A stretch of 23,423 nucleotides of DNA from Sandaracinaceae bacterium (GTDB lineage: Bacteria > Myxococcota_A > Polyangia > Polyangiales > Sandaracinaceae): assembly GCA_025056955.1 (NCBI GenBank), contig JANWYL010000014.1, forward strand, positions 1 through 23,423. The letters are read 5' to 3'. Every line of letters starts with the position of its first letter. Positions within the stretch are counted from its first letter, which is position 1. Positions 14,482-22,817 of the stretch are shown here, piece after piece. The notes beneath the pieces were generated by a model. That model searched no databases, was not told the origin of the DNA, and worked only from the letters and a program-made list of their open reading frames with translations. A program made the position numbers and the translations under genes.

Positions 14482-16056
14482 TCATGCCTGCTTTTCTCGT
14501 TGAAGGAAGCTTTGCCTGCGCCCGTAGGTGAAGTAAATCACCATCCCAACCGCAAGCCACATCAACAACCGATACCATGTTTGTGCTGGTAGCCCCCACA
14601 TCACAACCAAACACACCAATGCGCCGAGCGGACCGACCACCCAAGGCATTGGAACCTGAAAAGATCGAGGGTGATCAGGGTTAGTAACCCGAAGAATTGG
14701 CACACCTATGCACACCAATACAAAGGCCAGAAGCGTTCCTATGGAAACCAATTCACCAACCACGTCAATTGGCAATGCCCCTCCTGCCAAGCACACAAAA
14801 GCAGTGGTCACGACGGTTGCTATATGAGGAGTTTGAAAGCGGGGATGGGTGCGATCAAACCAAGGCAAAAGCCCATCTCTTGCCATCGCGTAAAAAATGC
14901 GAGACTGCCCCAACATCATCACCAGGATCACGCTCGTTAGCCCCGCAATCGCACCGAGTTTGATCAATAGGGTGAACACCCCAGCAGCATTTGGATTCCA
15001 GCCCCGGAGTTCAACAATCCGGTTGATTCCCACTGCAATGGGAGCAGGTACACCCAGCTCTCGATAGTGAACCACCCCGGTGAGGGTAAAGGCCACAAGA
15101 ATGTAGAGCAACGTGCAGATGAATAACGAGCCCAAAATCCCGATTGGAAGATCGTGAGAGGGGCGACGCGTCTCTTGGGCTGCGGTTGAAACAGCATCAA
15201 ACCCAATGTACGCAAAAAACACCACCCCTGCAGCAGTAAGCACCCCACCGATTCCCCACCCGTATCGCCACGCCCCATCAACCATCTCAGGCAGGGGAAC
15301 GAGCGACAATAAACCAGGTGCATTTGGGTTAACATAAAGGTTAGCAGGGTTGACAAGCCCTATTCCAAGAACAATGAAGGTGCAAATGATTGCAACCTTG
15401 ATGAATACTATCACGTTGTTGACCCAAGCGCTTGTAGTGATTCCTCTGTAGAGGACAGAACCACAAATCAACCCAACCAGGGAAGCAGGGACATTCCAAA
15501 CCCCCCGAACAGATGCTCCTGTCGAGAGTTTCAACTCCTCGAGGGGGCCCTTGGTAAGGGGTAGAAGCCAATCTGGCAAGGAAAACGAGGAAGAGGCTCC
15601 ACTGCTCAGTTGCGCAACCGATTTGATGACTTCAACCAAATACCCACTCCATGCCACCGACACCACACTCGCACCAAAAGCATACTCAAGCACGAGATCC
15701 CAACCGATGATCCACGCGATCAGCTCCCCCATCGTGGTGTAAGTGTAGGTGTAGGCAGAGCCTGCAATTGGAATCATGGCAGCCAGCTCGGCATAGCAAA
15801 AGCCCGCCAGGGCACACAGCATGCCACCGATAACAAACGAAAACACGATGCCTGGCCCCGCGTAAGTGGCAGCTGCTTGCCCTGTAATCGAAAAAATTCC
15901 TGCCCCAATAATCGCACCTATCCCCAGCATCGTGAGGTGAAATGCCCCTAAGGAGCGGCGCAAGCCTGCTTTCCCCTCACCCAAGTGCGGATCGCTGGCT
16001 TCCTCTACAGCGCGGGCAAGATCTTTTTTGATGAAGAGCCGTGATAGATCAGCCAT
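14482..16056 (-). CDS. APC-superfamily amino acid permease (cationic amino acid transporter-like)
   Basis: The 524-residue inner-membrane transporter has about 12-14 helices. The first helix carries the APC substrate-binding signature GIGAIIGAGIF at residues 45-55. Further family features are FCYAELAAMIPIAGSAYTYTY in helix 3 and FFAYIGFDAVSTAAQETRRP in the middle, then GQSRIFYAMARDGLLP. This pattern is that of the cationic amino acid transporter (CAT/YfnA) branch, which moves amino acids such as Arg or Lys, though substrates vary widely. The start is supported by GAGGG seven bases upstream. It lies 124 bases downstream of pspA on the same strand, so co-transcription is possible but not certain. 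Confidence 0.93.
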   Translation of the reverse strand: MADLSRLFIKKDLARAVEEASDPHLGEGKAGLRRSLGAFHLTMLGIGAIIGAGIFSITGQAAATYAGPGIVFSFVIGGMLCALAGFCYAELAAMIPIAGSAYTYTYTTMGELIAWIIGWDLVLEYAFGASVVSVAWSGYLVEVIKSVAQLSSGASSSFSLPDWLLPLTKGPLEELKLSTGASVRGVWNVPASLVGLICGSVLYRGITTSAWVNNVIVFIKVAIICTFIVLGIGLVNPANLYVNPNAPGLLSLVPLPEMVDGAWRYGWGIGGVLTAAGVVFFAYIGFDAVSTAAQETRRPSHDLPIGILGSLFICTLLYILVAFTLTGVVHYRELGVPAPIAVGINRIVELRGWNPNAAGVFTLLIKLGAIAGLTSVILVMMLGQSRIFYAMARDGLLPWFDRTHPRFQTPHIATVVTTAFVCLAGGALPIDVVGELVSIGTLLAFVLVCIGVPILRVTNPDHPRSFQVPMPWVVGPLGALVCLVVMWGLPAQTWYRLLMWLAVGMVIYFTYGRRQSFLQREKQA

Positions 16057-16180
16057 CCATTATCCCTCTCGGTGGCAACTCAACACAAAACACGCTTCTA
16101 GGCAGTGTCGATCGCTTGGAGGCTCTAATGCAAGTTTGTAGAACAAAGGGGCCCTACTCCATGCGAGGCACTCCCACAAC

Positions 16181-16840
16181 CTAGCCCCCTTCGAGGCGCC
16201 TTTTGAGAGCAGCAAGCTCATCTTCGACAATTGCTCCTCCCGCTTTTTTTTCAAGCTCTTTGAAGCGTGCCTCGAGCGTTTCTCGCTCTGGGTCCTCAAG
16301 CACAGCCGAAGCTTCGATTTCTGCTTCAAGACGATCGATCCGACTGGTCAAACGGTCAATTGCCGAAATGCCGCCGGATAAGGCACTGGCTTCGGCAGTG
16401 CGGTTGCCCCGGAGCTGAGCAGCAATTGTGCTTTTCCTCGCTTTAAAGTCCTCAAGTTTCCGCTCTGCGTTTGCGATTGAATCCTGAAGCTTGGCTGCTG
16501 CAGAGGCCGCAATCTCGGCCTGTCGCTTCAAGCTTTCTGCATTCGCTTTGACCTTGTGCTTCATCTTCAATGCATCGCGGGCCAAGTTCTCGTCTCCTGC
16601 CCGCAAAGCAAGCATTGCCTTTTCCTCCCACTTGAAAGCCTCTGCCTCGGCCTCAGCTGCTTTGCTTTCAAGGCGTTTTGCAGTCCCCAACTGAGCCACA
16701 AGATCAGCCTTGGCCTTGCGCAGCTCTTCCTCCATTTCCAAGATGGTTTGCTCAATCATCTTGGCTGGATCTTCGGCCCGATCGAGCGTTGCATTGATGT
16801 TCGAACGAATCACCCGATTCAAACGGTCAAAAATTCCCAT
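16181..16840 (-). CDS. pspA: PspA/IM30 (Vipp1)-family membrane stress protein
   Basis: This 219-residue, almost wholly helical coiled-coil protein begins MGIFDRLNRVIRSNINATLD, the membrane-binding amphipathic helix of the PspA/IM30 family, followed by EDPAKMIEQTILEMEEEL. The rest is charged heptad-like helix rich in Ala, Glu, Lys and Arg. PspA-family proteins are ESCRT-III-like; they bind the inner face of the stressed inner membrane and help keep the proton-motive force. Length matches PspA (about 220). A very strong GAGGAGG site five bases upstream fixes the start; 13 codons upstream in frame are excluded. No pspF, pspB or pspC gene is next to it, so control by PspF cannot be assumed. Confidence 0.95.
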   Translation of the reverse strand: MGIFDRLNRVIRSNINATLDRAEDPAKMIEQTILEMEEELRKAKADLVAQLGTAKRLESKAAEAEAEAFKWEEKAMLALRAGDENLARDALKMKHKVKANAESLKRQAEIAASAAAKLQDSIANAERKLEDFKARKSTIAAQLRGNRTAEASALSGGISAIDRLTSRIDRLEAEIEASAVLEDPERETLEARFKELEKKAGGAIVEDELAALKRRLEGG

Positions 16841-16954
16841 CGCTTCCTCCTCATTTTCGCAAACGCTAGATTTATCCAAAACCCCTCACTCAATCACCTG
16901 GCAAACCAGAGTTTAGGGTTTTGACAATTGCTTCTTGGCTTTCACATGTCAGAA

Positions 16955-16966
16955 GTGCCAGGGCAC
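16955..16966. promoter_or_regulatory. Small palindrome overlapping the ribosome site of the SDR gene
   Basis: GTGCC-AG-GGCAC is a 12-base inverted repeat ending one base before the preferred ATG at 16968 and covering its AGGG ribosome site. It might act as an operator or RNA hairpin limiting translation. It is short, so chance is possible. Confidence 0.25.
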
Positions 16967-16967
16967 A

Positions 16968-18017
16968 ATGCATGCTACAAACTTGGTTGGTCGTGAATCT
17001 CCTCTCTATGGCAAAAGGGTTTTGATTACAGGAGGCGCTGGCTTCATCGGGACAGCACTCACACGCGCCCTTCTTGAAACAAGCAAAATTCGTATTTTTG
17101 ACAATTTGCGCAGAAATGCTCTCAAAGAAGCAGGATTAATCGATCATCCAGATGTCGAATTGATTGTTGGTGATGTTCGTGATTTCAAAGCCCTCCAAGA
17201 AGCCTTTGAAGGTGTTGACTACGTGGTGCACATGGCCTCAATCGCTGGGGTGGATACGGTGCTTCAAAATCCCGTGCTGACCATGGAAGTCAGCCTCGAG
17301 GGTACGATGAATGCGCTCCGAGCAGCCCGAGCCGCTAGGGGCATTCGTCGCTTTGTTGATTTTTCAACCAGCGAAGTGTTTGGCTCGTATGCCTACAGGG
17401 TGCGCGAAGCAGACGTCACCAAGCTTGGTGCTGTCGGAGAAGCAAGATGGACCTACGCTGTGAGCAAGCTTGCAACGGAACACCTCGCTCACAATTACCA
17501 CAAGCAATATGGCCTTCCAACCTGTTCCATTCGTCCCTTTAATGTTTATGGCCCAGGTCAAGTGGGGGAAGGTGCGATTCATAACTTTATTGTCCGTGCT
17601 TTGCGAAATGAGCCGCTTCTCATTCACAACAACGGCGATCAAATTCGAAGTTGGTGCTACGTCGACGACATCGTTGATGGAATTCTGCGCACCCTCATTT
17701 TCGAGGAAGCGATAGGCCAGGCCTTCAACATTGGTAACCCACGAAGCACAATCACAATCTATCAGTTGGCCCGCCTGATTTTGCGGCTAAGCGCTTCGTC
17801 TTCTCCGATTGAATTTGTCCCTTGGAATTTTACAGATGTGGAGCTGCGGGTACCTGACGTTCGTAAGGCAGAGCGCTTGCTTGGCTTTCGCCCCAAAGTC
17901 GATCTTGAGGAGGGGATAATGCTCACAATCGATTGGTACCGCAAGCGCCAAGCCCTTGCTCTTGTAAACCAAAAAGAAAACGCCAAGGTTGACGACCCGC
18001 ACCGCCAGGGGGGATGA
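16968..18017 (+). CDS. Extended SDR NAD-dependent sugar-nucleotide epimerase/dehydratase
   Basis: The 349-residue protein is an extended short-chain dehydrogenase acting on nucleotide sugars (UDP-glucose 4-epimerase, UDP-glucuronate decarboxylase or dTDP-glucose dehydratase type). It shows the NAD-binding GGAGFIG at 22-28, an acidic Asp after the second strand (IFDNL), the STSEVFGS strand carrying the catalytic hydroxyl, and the YxxxK pair Tyr163/Lys167 in TYAVSK. RPFNVYGPGQ and IRSWCYVDDIVDGI are classic. A TTG start at 16935 would add CQKCQG, but it lacks a ribosome site; the ATG at 16968 has AGGG just before it. The C-terminal 25 residues are polar and extra. It is eight bases upstream of the TPR-like gene and near a glycosyltransferase, suggesting a precursor for surface glycan. 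Confidence 0.88.
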   Translation: MHATNLVGRESPLYGKRVLITGGAGFIGTALTRALLETSKIRIFDNLRRNALKEAGLIDHPDVELIVGDVRDFKALQEAFEGVDYVVHMASIAGVDTVLQNPVLTMEVSLEGTMNALRAARAARGIRRFVDFSTSEVFGSYAYRVREADVTKLGAVGEARWTYAVSKLATEHLAHNYHKQYGLPTCSIRPFNVYGPGQVGEGAIHNFIVRALRNEPLLIHNNGDQIRSWCYVDDIVDGILRTLIFEEAIGQAFNIGNPRSTITIYQLARLILRLSASSSPIEFVPWNFTDVELRVPDVRKAERLLGFRPKVDLEEGIMLTIDWYRKRQALALVNQKENAKVDDPHRQGG

Positions 18018-18025
18018 TTTAAGCA

Positions 18026-19165
18026 ATGGAGAGCCTATCGAAAAAGTGCGTTCTTTCGCTCGAGGGAATTCGCGAAGATGGGTGGCTGGACCGCCTCATG
18101 CTCAGCTCTCCAGAGCTTCGCCAAATCGCCGCAGTGCTCGGCACCTCTTTCACAGCTCAGCTGCTCGTTTCGGGCTTGCGCCTCGTTGCGGTTCTTCTTG
18201 ATGAACGCAACCCAGAAGCCTCTCGCATCCAGTTTGAGCACGCCGTAGGCGGCATTCGGAAGGAACGCACAGCATTTGAACTGCACAAAGAACTGGTAAC
18301 GGCTTTCACATCCCAACCATATGTGCCCCCCTTTGAGTTGAGCCGAGAACCCTCTCCAGAAGAAATCCGGGCATGGCTTGGCACGCAGATTCTTTTTCTT
18401 GCTCCAATTTACCGAATTGAGCTTTTGGCCATCGAGTGGTCTGATGGAGGCCTCCCTCTCATTGTCTGCCGCACCGACGGGCAAACCCTATCGCTGCGTC
18501 TCGAAGAACTCGATCAATTGCTGCGAACTCGCATCCTTGCAGAACGAGTCCCCTGGGCTCGCCCAAGGAGCTGGTCCATCGACATGGCTTCTCTCATGGA
18601 AGCGGAACGAGCAGCCCAAGCCGGCAATCATGCGCGAGTGCTCGAAATCCTCGAAAGCTGGATAGAGCCTCTGGCCCTTCTTGTGAGATCCAGTGTCAGC
18701 GCAAACCTTTCGAGCGAGATCCGGCAGGCAGCTGTGCGCGCCCTCGGGATGATTGCTACGGCTAACGCGGCAATCGGCCAACGGGAGTGGGCTGAAGAGA
18801 TTTATCGGCTTGGAATTCAATGGAACGCCGACTCTCCCGAAGGGGCTTTGCTCTACAAGCAGCTTGGAGAAATGAGATTGGAGGCCGATCGGGCTGGCGA
18901 GGCAATCGGTCTATTTTGTCGGGCTCTATTGCTTTGGGACAAAGAACCAGAACGATACAAAAACGAAAGGGCACTAACCCTTCTGGCCCTGGCCCGCGCC
19001 TTTGCCGCTCGCCACCGATGGCTTGCTGCGCTCGCGTGCATTCGCCAAAGCAAGGCCCTCGGCCTGTCCAGTCCACTGGCAGAAGAGATTCGCACGAGCG
19101 CCCATCACTCGCTCGGAGAATCGTGGACGCAGGTTGAGGCTTTTTTGGACCAAAAAACCGAGTAG
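18026..19165 (+). CDS. Unrecognised protein with TPR-like C-terminal half
   Basis: I do not recognise this 379-residue protein. The N-terminal half (about 1-185) is a mixed alpha/beta region with no motif I can name. It includes EDGWLDRLMLSSPELRQIAA at the start and a strand-rich patch (YRIELLAIEWSDGGLPLIVC). The C-terminal half (about 195-365) is a run of amphipathic helices with TPR character, such as GQREWAEEIYRLGIQW and GEMRLEADRAGEAIGLFCRA. It has no signal peptide or membrane helix, so it is probably a cytosolic scaffold. It starts eight bases after the SDR stop, which implies co-transcription, and precedes the glycosyltransferase by about 107 bases. A role in organising glycan synthesis is a guess from position. 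Confidence 0.8.
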   Translation: MESLSKKCVLSLEGIREDGWLDRLMLSSPELRQIAAVLGTSFTAQLLVSGLRLVAVLLDERNPEASRIQFEHAVGGIRKERTAFELHKELVTAFTSQPYVPPFELSREPSPEEIRAWLGTQILFLAPIYRIELLAIEWSDGGLPLIVCRTDGQTLSLRLEELDQLLRTRILAERVPWARPRSWSIDMASLMEAERAAQAGNHARVLEILESWIEPLALLVRSSVSANLSSEIRQAAVRALGMIATANAAIGQREWAEEIYRLGIQWNADSPEGALLYKQLGEMRLEADRAGEAIGLFCRALLLWDKEPERYKNERALTLLALARAFAARHRWLAALACIRQSKALGLSSPLAEEIRTSAHHSLGESWTQVEAFLDQKTE

Positions 19166-19272
19166 AGGCCTTACAAAGGGTGTCAATCCATAAACCAAAA
19201 ATTACAATTCACTGACAATTCGCATGGCATAGTCACCTTGCGGAGTCTTTCCTCCGAAAAGCTGAGGTGAAC

Positions 19273-20784
19273 ATGCCATCTCTCGAGTGCCTGGTGATCG
19301 GCCTCTATCTTGGACTCCTCACGATTCTCGGCGCCTACGGCTTTCATCGCATCCAACTCCTCTACCTCTATTTGCGTTACAGAAAGATTAAACCCCAACC
19401 GATCGGGCGATTTGATGAACTGCCCCGAGTAACAATTCAGCTCCCAATATACAACGAAATGTACGTTGTCGATCGTTTGCTAGAGAGCATTGCACGGATC
19501 GATTACCCGAAAAACAAGCTAGATATCCAAGTGCTCGATGATTCAACTGACGAAACTCAAATCATCGCGCGGGCAAAAGTAGAAGAGCTCAAGAAACAAG
19601 GTTTTGACATCGCATACGTGCATCGAAAACAAAGAAAAGGGTTTAAGGCAGGTGCTCTACAAGCAGGTTTGCAATCTGCAAAAGGCGACTTTATTCTCAT
19701 TTTTGATGCTGATTTTGTGCCTCAACCGTCAATTGTAAAAGAATTGATTCATTATTTCACCGATCCGCAAGTTGGTATGGTTCAAGCCAGGTGGGGCCAT
19801 CTCAATCAGAGCTATTCGCTTCTCACCCAAGTTCAATCGATGATGCTTGACGGTCATTTTATCATCGAACACATAGGCAGAAACCGTTCTGGCCGTTTTT
19901 TTAATTTCAACGGAACCGGTGGGATGTGGCGTAAAAGCGCTATTTTGGATGCAGGGGGGTGGCAAGATGACACACTGACTGAAGACATGGACCTTTCTTT
20001 TAGGGCCCAAATGCGGGGGTGGAAATTCATTTATGTTCCAGATATTGTGACGCCAGCTGAGTTGCCCTGCGAAATCAATGCATTCAAAGGGCAACAGTTT
20101 CGATGGGCAAAGGGGTCAGCACAAACAACTAAGAAACTTTTTTGGCAAGTGATTAAAGCAAAAATTCCTCTCAAAGTAAAAATCGAATTAATCTTTCACA
20201 TGACAAATAACTTTGCTTATGTTTTTCTTCTTGTTTTAGCCGTCTTACAGCTTCCAAACATGTGGTTGCGCCATTACTTTGAGTCTCCGAAGCTGGTCTG
20301 GTTTGATTTGCCACTGTTCATGTTAACCAGTGCATCGATCGCTGCTTTTTATTTGGTCGCGCATCATGCCATTTACGGCCGAATTCTTGAGGCATTTTGG
20401 AAATTGCCGATGATGATGGCAGTTGGAATAGGCCTCTCACTCAATAACGCCCGGGCAGTGATAGAGGGCTTGTTTGGCCCCCATGGCGAATTCGTTCGAA
20501 CGCCAAAGCACGGGATCACAAGTCGTAATCACAGCTGGAAAAACAAAAAATATAAAACTTCTCACCAGGCATATTCATGGATCGAAATCATTCTCGGTGT
20601 TTACTTCTTGGCAACGATTTTGATCGCAATTGCAATCGGCGCATGGAGCACTGTTCCTTTCCTTCTTCTTTTCATGGTTGGATTTCTTTATGTGGGTTTC
20701 ACCTCCCTCATCCATTCCAGCCAATCTGTCGAACAAACCAATGTCACGGGCCAAAATGGTCAACTTTTGTGCGCAAAAGCATGA
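19273..20784 (+). CDS. Processive membrane glycosyltransferase, family 2 (cellulose synthase-like)
   Basis: The 503-residue inner-membrane enzyme has an N-terminal helix, a cytosolic GT2 domain, and several C-terminal helices (after about residue 300). Catalytic motifs are Asp89/Asp90 in VLDDS, the DxD Asp145/Asp147 in FDADF, the acid TED at 236-238 and QQFRW at 274-278. This D, D, D, QxxRW set marks processive beta-glycosyltransferases such as cellulose synthase, hyaluronan synthase and bacterial glucomannan or ceramide glucosyltransferase-like enzymes. The ATG is preferred to the GTG at 19267 because GCTGAGG lies five bases before it. It has no PilZ domain within its length. With the SDR gene upstream it suggests a surface or secreted polysaccharide; the sugar cannot be told. 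Confidence 0.92.
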   Translation: MPSLECLVIGLYLGLLTILGAYGFHRIQLLYLYLRYRKIKPQPIGRFDELPRVTIQLPIYNEMYVVDRLLESIARIDYPKNKLDIQVLDDSTDETQIIARAKVEELKKQGFDIAYVHRKQRKGFKAGALQAGLQSAKGDFILIFDADFVPQPSIVKELIHYFTDPQVGMVQARWGHLNQSYSLLTQVQSMMLDGHFIIEHIGRNRSGRFFNFNGTGGMWRKSAILDAGGWQDDTLTEDMDLSFRAQMRGWKFIYVPDIVTPAELPCEINAFKGQQFRWAKGSAQTTKKLFWQVIKAKIPLKVKIELIFHMTNNFAYVFLLVLAVLQLPNMWLRHYFESPKLVWFDLPLFMLTSASIAAFYLVAHHAIYGRILEAFWKLPMMMAVGIGLSLNNARAVIEGLFGPHGEFVRTPKHGITSRNHSWKNKKYKTSHQAYSWIEIILGVYFLATILIAIAIGAWSTVPFLLLFMVGFLYVGFTSLIHSSQSVEQTNVTGQNGQLLCAKA

Positions 20785-20871
20785 AGCCATCTTCCACTGC
20801 TGAATTGGGGGCAAAGGCAGCCTGCGTCCGGGCTCACTCCATCAGGCTTCTCCATTTTTGCCGATTTTTCG

Positions 20872-20906
20872 CGCGGGGAAGAGGTGATGCCGTACCATCC
20901 CCCGCG
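20872..20906 (+). promoter_or_regulatory. GC-rich hairpin running into the dam start codon
   Basis: CGCGGGG (20872-20878) pairs with CCCCGCG (20900-20906), and GATG (20886-20889) with CATC (20896-20899). The last G of the stem is the first base of the GTG start. The stem also holds the only good ribosome site nearby (GAAGAGG, 20878-20884). It could hide the start, or end the upstream transcript, though no T-run follows. Confidence 0.4.
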
Positions 20907-20925
20907 TGCGTACACTGTATTATGA
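20887..20925 (+). other. Twelve-codon upstream reading frame overlapping the dam start
   Basis: The ATG at 20887 follows GAGG by two bases and runs for 12 codons (MPYHPPRAYTVL) to a TGA at 20923-20925. It overlaps the dam GTG in another frame. It may be a leader peptide, chance, or the true dam N-terminus broken by a one-base change in the C-run at 20899-20903. Confidence 0.25.
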
Positions 20926-21793
20926 TGTAGTACATTCAGCTCCGTCATTTCCCGCCCCCTCGCCTCTTCCACGCGAAAGCGGGCCTTTCCTCAAGTGGGC
21001 GGGAGGCAAAAGCCGATTGGTGCCCCAGCTGCTTAGGTTGCTTCCTGAAGGCGTCGAGCGCATGCGCCACATCGAGCCCTTTGCAGGAGGGGCTGCGTTC
21101 TTTTTTGCGCGGCGTCCAAAGCGCGCGCTTTTGGCAGACATCAACGAGCCCCTGATCAACACCTATCGCTGTGTTCGGGATCAGGTGGACCAAGTGATTG
21201 AAGCGCTCCGAGAGTTGGCCACCAAACATGGAACGGGAAGGTATTACGAAGTGCGTGCGGAATATAACGCAACAAAGCACATTCCCCCTCACCGCCGGGC
21301 AGCAATGTTCATTTATCTCAACAAAACCTGTTTTAATGGCCTTCATCGGGTTAATCGACGCGGAGAATTCAACGTGCCAGAGGGAAAATACAAAAATCCA
21401 CGCATCTTGGATGAGCCTCAATTGAGGGCTGCAAGCCAGGCCCTTCAAAACGCAGAACTGCATTGCGGAGATTTTGAAGAAATCCTGGATTTTGTAAAAC
21501 CTGGTGATTTTGTGTATCTTGACCCTCCCTACGAACCAATTAGCGGAACGTCAAACTTTACCTCCTATGCAAAGGCAGAGGGATTCACACGAAAAGACCA
21601 ATTTCGCTTAAAGAATGTGTTTTGCGCACTCGATCGACGCGGAGCAAAAGTCATGCTCTCAAACAGCGATGTGCCTTTTATCCGAGAACTTTATCGAGAA
21701 TATCGCATCGATCAGGTGTTTGCGCCGCGGCTTATCAGTTGCGACGTACGAAGTCGCGAACCCGTTCCCGAATTGGTCATAAGAAATTTTTAA
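20906..21793 (+). CDS. dam: Dam-family DNA adenine N6-methyltransferase
   Basis: The 295-residue enzyme transfers a methyl group from SAM to adenine in duplex DNA; the Dam/D12 class usually acts on GATC. It shows the SAM-binding FLKWAGGKSRL (28-38), the EPFAGGAAFFF motif, the D12-class LNKTCFNGLHRVN with GEFNVPEGKY, and the catalytic DPPY at 206-209. Length fits Dam (about 270-290). The N-terminal 25 residues before FLKW are Pro/Ser-rich and extra. GTG at 20906 is the only standard in-frame start, has no good ribosome site, and sits in a hairpin, so the start is doubtful. No restriction endonuclease gene is beside it, so it looks like an orphan enzyme. The stop lies one base from the convergent gene's stop. 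Confidence 0.93.
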   Translation: MRTLYYDVVHSAPSFPAPSPLPRESGPFLKWAGGKSRLVPQLLRLLPEGVERMRHIEPFAGGAAFFFARRPKRALLADINEPLINTYRCVRDQVDQVIEALRELATKHGTGRYYEVRAEYNATKHIPPHRRAAMFIYLNKTCFNGLHRVNRRGEFNVPEGKYKNPRILDEPQLRAASQALQNAELHCGDFEEILDFVKPGDFVYLDPPYEPISGTSNFTSYAKAEGFTRKDQFRLKNVFCALDRRGAKVMLSNSDVPFIRELYREYRIDQVFAPRLISCDVRSREPVPELVIRNF

Positions 21794-21794
21794 A

Positions 21795-22796
21795 CTACAA
21801 AACTGGCCAGAATTGTTCTGGAATTGAGTCATTTACCCAAAGCGCAGCAAGGTCCATTGAAAGAGCAACGCTTACATGGATCAAAAACCCGCTCCAAATT
21901 GAACGGGTTTTCATTGCCAAGGTGCCAAGTACAATCCCCGCAATGATTGCTGCAAGCGTCTCGAGAAAAGGCTTTCCAAAATGAATCATGCAGTATGGAA
22001 CCACCATCGCAAAGATCGCCTGTGACCCCATGGTGGCTTTCATTGCTTTAAGCCAAAAGCCACGAAAAAAAAACTCAAGCGAGAAAAACTGGGCCGCATA
22101 CATGAGCTCCCACGCCATAAGATCAAGCCAACTTCTCCCGCATAATTTGTAAAACGGATAATACACTTGAAAGTGAGGATGGTGACGGGCAACAAGAATG
22201 ACACAAACGAGAACGATGATAAAGCTCGTTGCGTATATCCAAGCATGCTCAAGCCACCCATCCGTTTCCAGGCCATACTCTCGAATTGGCTCACGAAAAA
22301 TAAACACAACGACAAGCAGCGGAATCACGAAATAGCCAAATACGCGAAATAACGACCACCAAGCAAATCCCATAAGTTCAAAAAAAGGGGATTTTTTCAA
22401 TTGAGGAGCGTAAGCATTTGCCAACTCCACAAAGTGAACCGTGTGGCCAAAGTACTCCATGACCGAAAGGCAAACTGCTCCAACGATCAGAGACCAAAGC
22501 GGTCGAAAGTCGTAAAAAGGCAAAGGCTCTCGTTGAGCTTCACGATCAATTTCAATCCAGGTTTCAAGGAAAAAGCGGCGCGGATGAATTTCAAGCAGTT
22601 TATTTTGAAAGATCTTTAAGTTGGAAAACACAAAAAGGGCAATGCCCCCTCCCATCAAAGCAATGCCTAACTCAAAAGGCAAAGAGCGGTTCTGCCAGAG
22701 GCCAAGTAAAAAAAGAACAATTCCAAAACCAACGCCCGCTCTTCCCAACAATCGAAAATGCTGAAGCTCCCTTTGGTCCCGCTCTGTCAGATCCAT
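21795..22796 (-). CDS. CPBP/Rce1-family intramembrane protease-like protein
   Basis: The 333-residue protein has about eight hydrophobic helices. The C-terminal half carries the CPBP (Abi, CAAX-protease) pattern: SLEFFFRGFWL, fitting ExxxR, then VPYCMIHFGKPFLE with a conserved His in the F/Y-x3-H position, and a late His in GFLIHVSVAL. The usual pair of Glu in EExxxR is reduced to one (Leu-Glu), seen in some family members. Such proteins are inner-membrane glutamic-type proteases with varied roles. The start lies 21 bases after the gltX stop on the same strand, so they probably share a transcript. The ribosome site is weak. Function beyond the family is unknown. Confidence 0.82.
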   Translation of the reverse strand: MDLTERDQRELQHFRLLGRAGVGFGIVLFLLGLWQNRSLPFELGIALMGGGIALFVFSNLKIFQNKLLEIHPRRFFLETWIEIDREAQREPLPFYDFRPLWSLIVGAVCLSVMEYFGHTVHFVELANAYAPQLKKSPFFELMGFAWWSLFRVFGYFVIPLLVVVFIFREPIREYGLETDGWLEHAWIYATSFIIVLVCVILVARHHPHFQVYYPFYKLCGRSWLDLMAWELMYAAQFFSLEFFFRGFWLKAMKATMGSQAIFAMVVPYCMIHFGKPFLETLAAIIAGIVLGTLAMKTRSIWSGFLIHVSVALSMDLAALWVNDSIPEQFWPVL

Positions 22797-22817
22797 TGCT
22801 TTTTCAAGGCTCGCCCA

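Noticed and set aside
16935..16967. TTG start adding a CxxC pair to the SDR protein
   Set aside because: There is no ribosome site, and a TTGACA-like box at 16921-16926 lies just before it; the next ATG fits the family better.
20945..21463. Minus-strand frame of 172 codons inside dam
   Set aside because: It is antisense to a gene with all Dam motifs, and no domain is visible.
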